In this document: positions 54,138 through 64,000 of the stretch, in pieces
Numbering within the stretch: position 1 is the first letter of the stretch
Layout of the letters: every line of letters begins with the position of its first letter
Origin: Membranipora membranacea
Taxonomy: Eukaryota > Bryozoa > Gymnolaemata > Cheilostomatida > Membraniporidae
Length of the DNA stretch: 64,000 bases
Assembly: GCA_914767715.1 (NCBI GenBank)
Contig: OU612071.1
Location: forward strand, 682,001-746,000
Direction of reading: 5' to 3'
Made by a program: the position numbers and the translations under genes
The notes under the pieces: model-generated
Databases searched by the model: none
What the model saw: the letters and a program-made list of their open reading frames with translations, nothing else
Told to the model about the DNA's origin: nothing

Positions 54138-54420
54138 TGTAGAACCCACAAACGTCGCAAACGTCAAAACGTCGCAATCTAGCGTTCCACTAACGTCGCA
54201 ATCCCAAAAACGTCGCAACGAAGGGTTTTTTAAACGTCGCAAACCCACAAACGTCGCAATTTTTTAAACGTCGCAATAGCTCGAACCCACTAACGTCGCA
54301 AATGTCGCAACTCAACAAAAACGCCGAGTTGTCTCCTCGTTAGATGCAAATCGATGAATACGATTTGCTGTGATTAGTGGACAGGAGCATACAAATTTCA
54401 AAACACTGTGGAAGTTGAAA
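54138..54420 (+). repeat. Left terminal inverted repeat of Ginger copy B
   Basis: Holds eight copies of ACGTCGCAA plus variants (AACGTCAAAACG, ATGTCGCAA), spaced irregularly by 15-30 bases. These are candidate transposase-binding sites. The inner end shares GATTAGTGGACAGGAG with the other arm. Confidence 0.9.
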
Positions 54421-56879
54421 TATTGAAGATAGTATACCAAGTCGTATAAGAGAAAAAATTTGAAATCCTAGAATCACGATAGAAATTGTTCCTTCAGAAA
54501 TCATTACTGCTGCCTCATACAGGATGCTTATCAAAATTTAGCACAAGTAAGGTGAGTATCTGCATATATGTCAAGCCTGAAATATACTCTCATGTTTGAT
54601 ATAGGCTATGCTCAAAAGTTGTTGAGAGGTTGTTTGCACTACTTAAAATATCAGAAATTGGGAAAAATGTTAAATAATTTATGCATAAGTCGCTCCCTCT
54701 CTTTATGAATTTCCCTTTATAAATATAGAATAAGTAATTTTACGTCATTCCCAAAATTCAACTTTTTATTTTCCATATAGACTTTATGATAATATAACCT
54801 TAACAGGTACCATATGAACCATTAGCGTACAGCAGCTGGTGGTGATTTTACGACATTGCATTGAGTAAAAGCCATGGTGTTTTTATCACACTGCAATCCA
54901 GAGAGCAACTTTGAACAAGATTTTGAGCTTATCGCTCTCAGTTTTGTAACCCGCCATATATATAGACAACTGAATTTCAATTAAATGTGAAAATAGTTTA
55001 TTTTCTATAGCATAGGTCTGAGAAAATATCATCCTCAAAAAATTTAATTTTTTCCGGTTTTTTCTAGCATATTGCTGTTTGTTGCCTGAAGATATGTGCT
55101 TTGAACCACTCTGAATCAGGGATATCTCTGAACCCTCTGAAGTCTAAGTCATCTTATGTCTGCCCAAACAACATTTCAAAGCAAGTTTTAGAAAAAGCTT
55201 TCATAGCCCCAAACATCCCACGATAACTTTAAGGCAAAGAGGGAGGTCTTCTATCCCTCTATGCAAATAATTTTTTTATGTTTGTCAGTAAGCTGAATAG
55301 AAGAAGAGTTTTAAAAGGGATTTTAAAACAGCATGAATCTGCTGACGATGCACTCTACTCTGATGCCGCCATTCTAACTTCAGTTTTGAATGCTTTTGTA
55401 ATTTTGTATGGTTGGTACCTGCCCCATTATTTTTGATATAAATCTTAGCGCATACAATAAGAAGCGAAGATTTCCAAACAAAAAGAACGCATCTTCTTCT
55501 TGTTGACAGACCTTAAGGTGAAAATAAATTTTTGAATTTATTTTGTCAGACTTAATGAACATTAGCTAAGAGTATCCCCTTGTCCTCACACATGATAAAC
55601 TTTGTCTATGAAACTCATCACAGCAGCGAGCCTATGTCAGGAGGCCATCATTACATCGCAGTGGGCAACAATGATGGATTATACTGCCAACCCCCCTTAC
55701 TTTCTCACAAATATGCAGGCCTGTATAATATTGATCTCTGGCTAAGAATGCAATATCAAGTTGATAGTGACTTTGTTGCTGTCTGATCTGGTTTTGTCAT
55801 CAAGATTGTGGTTAATTGCCTCAGATAACTCAGGTGAAAAACCTTAAATTTTATTGAGAAAGCCATTGCTGTCCAAGGCAGCAACGCTTACTTTACAACC
55901 AGAGTCAGTGCACTCAGCTCATTAGCAAATTAACTCAGACAGTTTTTGAAAGTTTAAAGAAGAGAAGGCAAAAGGTACGAATATTAACCTTATTATTTTA
56001 TTGTAACCTGCATTCCTCATTCAAGGATTAATTATATTATATACACTTTGAATTGTGTAAATGCTTAATTTGGCATCAGGATTGATGTGTTTGACACCTT
56101 ACTATTTTACATTTGGAAGTAACACTTTATTATAAAAGTTGTAAAGTAAGAGTATTAAGTTTACTTTTTGAGAACTGTGTAATGCGTTCATACATAGTCA
56201 TATAGTCATTGTTTGTGTTAATCTCTTATAGATTTAATGGTTGTAATCTCAGTAAAAGCTCGTCAATAAAGTTATATATTGATCGACAATAGTCTGAGTT
56301 ACGTCAGTCAAATTCCAAGTCATAAATCCCCTAAGCTGAAAGTGTAACGATAGGGAATCGTTAAACCCTCCAACAAAGCTTGTCAAGACAGGCTAAGCAG
56401 CCAGCAGTTAAATTAATTTGAGACATTGTGCGTTGCTTGTTTAGTAATGAAATATATTGAAGAATTTTGCAGCTCAACTATACCTGGGTACCCAAAGCAC
56501 CATCACCCTCTTAAAATGTAACCTGCATTTGTCTATCTAGTCAGCTAGTATCTATCTCTTCCGCCTAGACATACAGTGGGATGCCTACTACTTATTCAGT
56601 GGTCTAGGGGAGGGTGCAACAAATAAAATAAAAAGAGCTGAAAAGATCTGCTGTAGCCTTAGCCTACTTATTATCCATAGTAATAAAGGAATATAACATG
56701 ATGGTCAGCCAGCGCCAATATCACATAAATATGCCTATATATTTATGAATTTATTTATGTGATATATATACATATATATGCACAGAGTCAAATTTTTAGG
56801 CTACAGAGTGGCAACTGGTTTTCATCGCTTATCAACAGCTTGAAATTGTCTTTCAATCATCAACTATCATTTTTTGTAG

Positions 56880-59800
56880 GTTTTGCTGATTCTCAACCAC
56901 AGCAATATGAGACTACTCTGGTATCTATCGATATTTTATGTAAGTACTTAAATTCTATTGATCATTAATTAAACTTCTATGCAGTTGTGAAATATTACTG
57001 CAAGCCTGAACTTAGCAGTCCTAACATATCACACGTAACCCGTAATCCTGATCTTCAGTACTGGTTTAACCCCAAAATACCATGATGTAATTTTTACGGG
57101 TTGTTACTTGGCCACTCTTTATTTTCTAGCAAGTACAGTAAGTGCTTGTGGGGGCTATATGGGGATTCATTAAATTTTATGGAAACATATCTTAAACACT
57201 ACATGTGATTTAAAATAGCGCGGAATGTTTGATTGACTCGGGGATTTGCGGAGACATAAATGTGTGCATGATGAGAGCAGTGAGTTGCTGAAACACCTAC
57301 TGAATAATTCAATATAATTGTTAGGTTCTGATAGAAGCTCACAGAACATCTGCACGTGGGCCAAGATCCATCAAAACACTAAGCGAGGAAGAATATGATC
57401 TTTTGATCGCAATGATCACAGAGAAGTTCAATGTTCCTGTCAACGAGAGGACAAAAGAACAGTTGGCGGTCCTACGGAAATTTTATCGCAACAGGCACAG
57501 ATACACAGTGAAAGGGGCTCCCCCTGTATTGTTCATAGGTCAGTTAATACAAAATTAATATTCACATGGCACACACTAATGTCTAGGAACACAGGTTTTT
57601 GCACCATTGATCAAACTCTACAGTAAACACATTCAGGGCTCTCAGGTGGTAGTTCATGTACATTTCTGTGTGTAATCAAGGCTCGTTTATGTTTAAACAG
57701 GGAGAATGGTTTAACTTTCTACTATAACATTTATTTCATAAGTGGAATGTAGAAAGTATAGTTATGAGTTATCCTATTTTACTTTGGGAGGGAACAACTC
57801 CTATTAAAATGGTAATTGAACAAAGGTTTCCTTATCTGAGCATCATCGATTGTTATAATGTAACAGCTCAAACTTCCATGTGACATTTGACACCCAAAAT
57901 GATGGGATTTATCGGGGTGTTATTGTGTAGTCTTCTTTGGTCTAAGTTAATTTTGTTACATGTAACCATCAAGCAATTTGGTTTTGCTTATAGATGGTCG
58001 AAGAGTTCTTACCAAAAACAAACTGGAGAAGCTAACGAAAAAGCTCTTCTACAAGGGTAAAGGCTGTGGGGCAAGAGAGATACATCGAAGGTTGAGCAGA
58101 TTCGCCGGAAAATCTGAGGGTAACATCCAAGAAAATCTGCGGAGCATTTCCATCAAGACCCAATTGCGTACTCCCTTTACAAATAAAGCACCATTCACGC
58201 CAATCACCGCTGAACAGGTTATGGAAAGGATTCAAATTGATTTGGTTGATAAATCTTCTGATTCCTGTCTGGCCAATGATGGCAAAGAGTATCGCTACAT
58301 CCTGACAGTTCTTGATGTCATGAGCCGATTTTGTTGGGCAAGGCCTCTTCAGCGTAAATCAAGTTCGTCGGTGGCTGCTGCCCTGTTGGATATCTTTGAC
58401 ACTTATGGTGATCCTCTTATTGTTCAAAATGACCGAGGAAAGGAATTTGAGGGGGAGGTAACCAAGTTTTTGAAAATCAGGAAAATCAAACACATACAGA
58501 GCTCTCCCTATCATCCGCAATCCCAAGGAAAGGTTGAGAGGAGTCACAGAACGCTGAAGAGTGTGTTTGCATTTGACATTCTTAAAGGTAACTCTTTGTG
58601 CTGGGCTGACGGATTGAAGGACAATATTAAATTGGTGAATGATCGACGCAAACGTGTTTTAGGGAATCAGTCTCCATTTGAGGTGTTCTTTGGCAGGTCA
58701 AAGTATGGTGGATCTTCTCTCACCCCAAATGAAATTCAGCAGAGAGCCAGACAGGCAACTTGCGTTTACACAAAACGTATGATAAAGGCACAGGAAAAGA
58801 CACTGAAAACTCCTGTTTATGACATTTATGATAAAGTCTTGGTAAGGGTAGCTTTTAAAAAGTCCAGAGTGACCTCAAAACAAAAGTGTCAAAAAGCCAT
58901 TGTGATCGAACGCAAGCTTGATTTCTACAAGTACAAACTATTGTACAAGGATGATGCAGGCCATCATAAGAGATCTTGGTTTTCAGTGAAAGACATCACA
59001 TCTTACACTCAGAAGAAACAGCAAGAGAGTCAAATTGCAAGTGAGCTAATGAAACCGCTAAATCATAATGACCGGGTCAACAACTTGGAAACGGAGCATG
59101 GTTTAAATGTTATATTTGACCCTATAGGTGACGGATATGGCCTCTTCCATGCAGTTGCTTTCCAACTCAGTTCAAATGTGTCAAACCATGAATCACTTCG
59201 TTCTGAGGTAGTGAACTATTTACTTTCTCACCCATTCTTGGCCCAACAACAAAGTAACATTTGGCATCATCATTTGTCCAGCATCTCACCAGCAGATTAC
59301 CTCGTTTCCATGGGTAGAGATGGGACATATGGTGACCATATTGTGATCCAGGCACTTGCAGAAATGCTGAGTATCCAGATACTCATTCTATCCTCTACAA
59401 CAGAAGCAAATATTCTGATACGACCTGATGGCCAAAACGTATTCGAACCAAGTGAACCATATATTGTCCTTGGTCATTTACCAGAAAACAACGGAGAACA
59501 TTACGTCGCACTTGGACAAGATTTGGCTGATATTATTACTGTGATAACAAGATCACCCCAGATACAACTTCAGACCGAGAGCAAGGTTGATGTGACTCCT
59601 CTAGCAACGGTGCAGCCAGCAGTAACGCCCCGAAGCCCCATGCCAGCTGTACAGGCCTCAGAAGACGTTAATGAGAACTTGTTAGACCTTCCAGTTGAAA
59701 TTCTAACAATAATCTTTACTATGGTTATTGACAATAACTTTACAATATATGAGATGTTGCTGGAGATGCAAGAATTGTATCAGTTCGTATCATTGTATGT

Positions 59801-60185
59801 TACAAGACCCAGTCCATCCTTACTATCATTGCCAAATCATATCGTTAACAACATTGTTCAATTATCTCTTTCTAGAGATATTCTCACATTTTGTATGGTG
59901 AGGAAAATGCATGAGTTGAACTTTCTAATCAATGATGTCTTCATACCAAGGGAAACAATTTATATGAATGCTCAGCTTGAAAGTACGTTGAATCCACACA
60001 AACTGCCGTTAATTCGACCCAGTGTGAGAGCCATATCACGAGCTAGCGGGAAAAACAGTGGGCTCATGATTGAGATCAAGAGGTGGCTTGTATCCAACAG
60101 CGCGTGGTACAACGCTTGGTTAGTTTTGTTGGCAGAAAGGAATGGATGGTATGTAGTTAGTGATATATTTTGGAAGAAATATTGA
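56880..60185 (+). CDS. Ginger transposase: integrase plus OTU-like domain
   Basis: Visible exons 56880-56920, 57325-57538 and 57994-60185, with GT-AG borders and phases that agree and are kept in copy A; an earlier first exon is likely but not found. The second exon has LSEEEYDLLIAMITEKF. The third codes 730 codons including the stop. Its integrase core is IQIDLVD, QNDRGKEF and GKVERSH (D-x63-D-x34-E), all three acids present, followed by a KVLVR-type module. Then an OTU-like domain: GDGYGLFHAV, where the family has Cys this copy has Gly (codon 59139-59141), with a His kept in GEHYVAL. The C-terminus has LLDLPVEILTIIF and LLSLPNHIVNNIV, both F-box-like. Integrases of this type cut and join the element ends in the nucleus. 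The OTU part is predicted to be catalytically dead here. Confidence 0.85.
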
Positions 60186-60774
60186 TGTAATACCTTTTAT
60201 TGTACATATTTTCAGAACTCTTTACTAGGCACAAATTTAACAAACTGATCATAACCACAATATTAAAATTAGTATATTTTTGTCACACACTCACTTACGC
60301 AGAACTCAGCTATACTTTTTTTTAACTGTAAATACGTTACTCAATCATGTCTGTTTATATTCTCACTTCCGCAAAATCAAATATACTTAATTGTACTACG
60401 CAGCCAAAAATATGTAATTGTTATGTCACAACCTTCCAAATAAATTATTGCCAAATAACAGTCAATCTCAAGGATAATGGCAGCAATTTGGAAAAAAAAC
60501 TATACAAGGCTAGTTATCAAAATAATATTGATTCTTGTATGCAGCCAAAGCCATACCATTGGCTGTTAGTATGTAGATGAGTGTATACCATGGTACAATA
60601 CTTTAAAGTTTCCAGTCACTTAGTTTAAATTTAAAATTACAGCATAACAATCCCTTTTATGGTAGCAGTAATGGATTCTGAAAGACACTGAAAGTGGAGT
60701 GAATAAAAAGAGATTCAAATGACACGAAAAATACTCATCAATTAACCATTGCACAAAATAGAACATTGTATTTA

Positions 60775-61043
60775 ATTCCCCACAGTATTTTGAAGTTTGT
60801 ATCTCCTGTCCACTAATCATAGCAGATCGTATTGCATCTAACGAGGGGACAACTCGGCGTTTTTGTTGAGTTGCGACATTTGCGACGTTAGTGGGTTCGA
60901 GCTATTGCGACGTTTGAAAAATTGCGACGTTTGTGGGTTTGCGACGTTTAAAAAACCCTTCGTTGCGACGTTTTTGGGATTGCGACGTTAGTGGAACGCT
61001 AGATTGCGACGTTTTGACGTTTGCGACGTTTGTGGGTTCTACA
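60775..61043 (-). repeat. Right terminal inverted repeat of Ginger copy B
   Basis: Complement of the left arm with few differences (for example TTTTTCAAACG against TTTTTTAAACG). The TTGCGACGT motifs are the complement of ACGTCGCAA. Confidence 0.9.
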
Positions 61044-61699
61044 CCCCCCCCCTGTACCAAATGTTCTCTTATTTTGAGTATGGTGAGAAATCAGAAATAT
61101 CTGTAAACTTAAAAATGTCACATCGGTGAGAGAGTGAAATTATATCGGCTTTCTCAGTACTAATATAGTCATGTTAATATCAGCCTTGTGGGTAGAATTT
61201 TCTGGAAGTTGGTAGAATGCAAAGGTGAGTGCAAATAGAAATATTTGGCCGATGATATATATGACATTGGTTAAAACATTTTAATTCACATCGTATACTA
61301 TCAGTACCTAAAGATGAAATATTAATAAAGTCTATAATTACGCCCTCCGTACTCTTCTCAACTGAAGATTTGAAGTTGCAAAGACGAAATGTTATGGGGT
61401 TATCCATAATGTGTTGCAACTGATTACTGACTGCCATTTTCATACAATTTTAAAGACAGAGTGAGGGAATTTAAGAAAATCTAGAGTCAAGCTGGACAAG
61501 TATGATTCTTGAGTTGACCATGCGATGTTTCTTGATAATCAGCGACTCAGCAGAATGTTTATGCATTGATTTATTTAACCTGCTGTGATGGCTTGAATAG
61601 TTTCGGCAATCCAAAAACGAGTGGCCACCCCGGAGAGGGAATTAAGAGCTTTAAATGATATAGCCAAACCAAAACCTGAAAATTTTTGTACTCGTTGTA

Positions 61700-62400
61700 T
61701 AAATGGAAGTCATAATACTGGACAGATAAAATGAACTCAGTGAGTGTGTAACATTTTAGTTAGAGAGACAGGACACAGTTAAACTGGCAGGCAAGTGGCA
61801 GTGGCAAAATCCGGCTAGCCAGGTAATTGTGATTTTATCGCGATGATATGTTTGCGGTTGAGATTTTGGTGTTTAATGGGGATAACACAAATCTTTTTGT
61901 CCCCTGACTGCTAAATAAATCACTTGCAAGTCATCTTATAGTGTGATATGAAAAGTTTTACAAAAATATTGCTAAAAGTGCTCTAAAAACGAAAAAGGCA
62001 AGCAGCAAACCTTTTCACCTCCAATCACTTTTCCATAGGCTACTTGTACTCCATGTTATCACAAGTAGCTGGAATTGAACAGATAAAGTGAACCGACTGA
62101 GTGTGCAACATATAAGTTTGAGAGACAGGACACAGTTAAATGCTTGGCAAGTGGCAGGAACCAGCTAGCCCTGTCATTAGGAATTAAGCTCACGAGTTTG
62201 CGGTTGATATTTGGCTTATTTTAATGGGAGCATAGGACAAATTTTGTATACTGACTGGTTGAGAAAATACCCTAGGGGATGATAATTGGGTTACATGTGA
62301 AATTCTCTGAAAAATCGCTACAAATGCTCCATAAACTAAATTTATATGTACCATACTTGCCAAGTAATCTAAATACAAAATAGGGAGATTTCACTTTACG
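61700..62400. repeat. Two tandem arm copies in the right half of the 53122 element
   Basis: About 61700-62060 and 62060-62400 are related to each other (GAGAGACAGGACACAGTTAA, GCAAGTGGCA, TTTGCGGTTGA) and are inverted relative to 53370-53640 of the left arm. The right side of the element thus carries extra arm copies. Confidence 0.75.
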
Positions 62401-62530
62401 GCGATACTGCACCACAATGTGGTGCTTCGAGGGTGCGAAGCACACGAGTCACCCACCTGGGGGTTTGGGGGGCGGTGTGAGCCCCCCAACGGGGTACGGG
62501 GCGGAGCCCCTCTGCAGAAGCTCTGAGAGC
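62400..62530. other. GC-rich hairpin-forming island
   Basis: A strongly GC-rich block with nested palindromic pieces (GGGGGG...CCCCCC, GGGGCGGAGCCCC) in AT-rich DNA. It may be a small non-autonomous element or ncRNA-like repeat; no tRNA fold was found. Confidence 0.4.
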
Positions 62531-63674
62531 GTTTCCAGCCACTAGGAAGGGCTAAAAAGGTATATTTGACCCCAAATAATTTCATGTTTGTACTAGTACT
62601 TAATTAAATATAAAACTGAGGTGAAATACACTTTAAACAATTACAATCAATCCATGGGCCCCTGGGACTCTTACATACATACCTTTACATTGTCAATGTC
62701 AAGTATCAAACACCCCATTGGCAAAGTAGAGGCATGTAAGTCCCAGGTGTCATTGGCTACAAGTGCCCATGCATCATCAAGATCTGAAAATGTGCTCAGT
62801 CACAGACAGTGAGAATCCAGATAAGGTACTATATTCCTGTTTGACTAACATTAAATATGTTTCAAAGTCTTTGGTCCAAGCTTTGTTAAATTGTAGTGGA
62901 CCTACCTTTGGAATTGTTAGGTTTCTATTTCCTTTCACTTAAATTTAACTAGAGTAGACAGTACAAAATTAATACTAAAAAATATGTTATCTGAAAGGAA
63001 ATGAAAACTAAATGTATACACTTGACTAGCTACTTTATATTGTGACCAATGACAGTCAGTGTTGTGAGTTATGAGAGGATGCTATTGGTCATTTACAATA
63101 ATAGGCTGAATCTTAACAAAACAGGTAAATTTGTTAGGATTATTTAATTTGATAATTCTTTCAATTTTGTGTGCAAAGACCTTAACAGTAACTAGTCAAC
63201 AACAACATGTGCTTGGATAACTATCAAAAAATTGCGATTGGACTATTTTCTCTAAAATCTGGAGGAAATAGTGAGATTTACAAAAAGTCGGAGGTGGGTG
63301 TAAAAATCTGGAGGGTCACGCCTAAATCGGGAGACTTGGCAAGTATGATATGTACAATTCTAATATTTTCAATGATAAAGTCAATGATTCATGCACTATC
63401 CACGCACAACCAGATTTCGTTGCATCATGGAATTGAAAGTGAAGATACCTGCATGGTGTCACATGAAAATCTTTCCAAAAACATGGCTATAAGCGCTCTA
63501 AAAATCTAAATTCCCATGCCCATTATGTATATTCTCAATGATAAGTTATATGATACAGTCACTAGCCATGCACAACCAGATTGCGTCGCGTCATGGATTT
63601 CGCAATAATTAAATAGGACATTTTTAGCACTGCATTATCCACTCTAGAGTATATAATAACTCTATGCCCCCACC

Positions 63675-64000
63675 ACACTGCACAGACCTGACCACAGCAC
63701 ACAGCTGTCCTACTAACTTCTTCAAAACAAAACATTGTGATACATTTCTGTCTGCCATTAATAATAAGAAGTGGCATCGACTTGTGGGGAAGAAGAATGC
63801 TGATTGGTTAACTATTGGTAAAATCGTTTCTAATTGGATGATTAATTTATGTAGGTGTAACGAGGCAACAACTGCTTGACCTTGAAGGTCAATACATTGA
63901 GCTCAACAGTTTTATATGTCTCTTCTGAGGTCGTATATTGTTAATAAAATAAGAGATATATAGTCGCTGCTAGCTTGTTACAACTGAGTGGTATAATGGT
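63675..64000. other. Flank beyond the inverted-repeat element
   Basis: A frame on + (63664-63879) includes FLSAINNKKWHRLVGKKNAD and WMINLCRCNEATTA, with a stop and no known domain. It could be a small exon; nothing else was seen up to the window end. Confidence 0.25.

Larger units (their letters stand above)
54138..61043 (+). mobile_element. Ginger-type DNA transposon, copy B, nearly intact (6.9 kb)
   Basis: Terminal inverted repeats of about 280 bases, almost identical, start TGTAGAACCC and end GGGTTCTACA. TGT-N-R-N ends, an integrase-like transposase and an OTU domain are known marks of the Ginger1 group, which makes 4-bp duplications. The flanks are C-runs (54132-54137, 61044-61052), which agree with but cannot prove a CCCC duplication. 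One gene on the + strand (56880-60185) follows about 2.4 kb of noncoding DNA (54421-56879). It is inserted inside the 53122-63666 element. Confidence 0.88.
53122..63666. mobile_element. Inverted-repeat element with 8-bp target duplication, host of Ginger copy B
   Basis: The outer ends are a perfect 33-base inverted repeat, starting CATAGAGTTATTATATACTC (53122-53154 and 63634-63666). They are flanked on both sides by the 8-mer CCCCCACC (53114-53121 and 63667-63674). Similarity of the arms continues inward for about 230 bases. Removing Ginger copy B leaves about 3.6 kb without a gene. An 8-bp duplication fits hAT, P or Merlin superfamilies; CATAGAG is not the usual CAG start of hAT, so the class is open. 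Confidence 0.85.

Overview
The window is nuclear DNA from an intron-containing animal. It is AT-rich, has short GT-AG introns and many transposons, and looks like an early-branching metazoan. A sponge is my guess, but the window alone does not prove it. I could assemble two real host genes exon by exon with consistent splice phases. One is the 3' part of a receptor tyrosine kinase of the discoidin-domain-receptor (DDR) type on the + strand (219-6118). The other is a complete 12-exon DEG/ENaC/ASC sodium channel of 514 codons on the - strand (34088-40407).

Layout. 1-6.1 kb: DDR-like kinase gene. 6.1-13 kb: intergenic DNA with several minisatellites, two SINE-like pieces and a Tnp2-type transposase fragment. 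13.0-26.9 kb: a decayed Ginger-type DNA transposon (copy A), swollen by LINE fragments, a 1.2 kb ATCC array and two minisatellites. 27-32.5 kb: candidate small exons and a truncated Ty1/copia element. 34-40.4 kb: the ENaC gene. 40.6-44.45 kb: a TTAA-flanked Kolobok-like element directly upstream of it. 44.5-46.6 kb: a foldback element with arms of about 0.6 kb. 46.7-48.2 kb: a (TTTGGGG)n array that runs into a 500-base assembly gap. 50.6-51.9 kb: a GGGGCCAAGTTT minisatellite. 53.1-63.7 kb: an inverted-repeat element with an 8-bp target duplication, which contains a second, nearly intact Ginger element (copy B, 54138-61043).

The strongest signal is the comparison of the two Ginger copies. Copy B has long CpG-rich inverted repeats (8 copies of ACGTCGCAA per arm), a TGTAGA terminus and a spliced gene for an integrase-OTU protein. 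In copy A, two segments that are single-copy in B have become tandem arrays: a 36-bp unit about 111 times and a 30-bp unit about 53 times. The copia element shows the same thing with a 56-bp piece of its pol gene (7 copies), and the start of a small ORF at 32.3 kb is also repeated. So this genome appears to turn coding DNA into minisatellites in place, and the window holds both the before and after states. The OTU domain of the open copy (B) has lost its catalytic cysteine, while the broken copy (A) keeps it.
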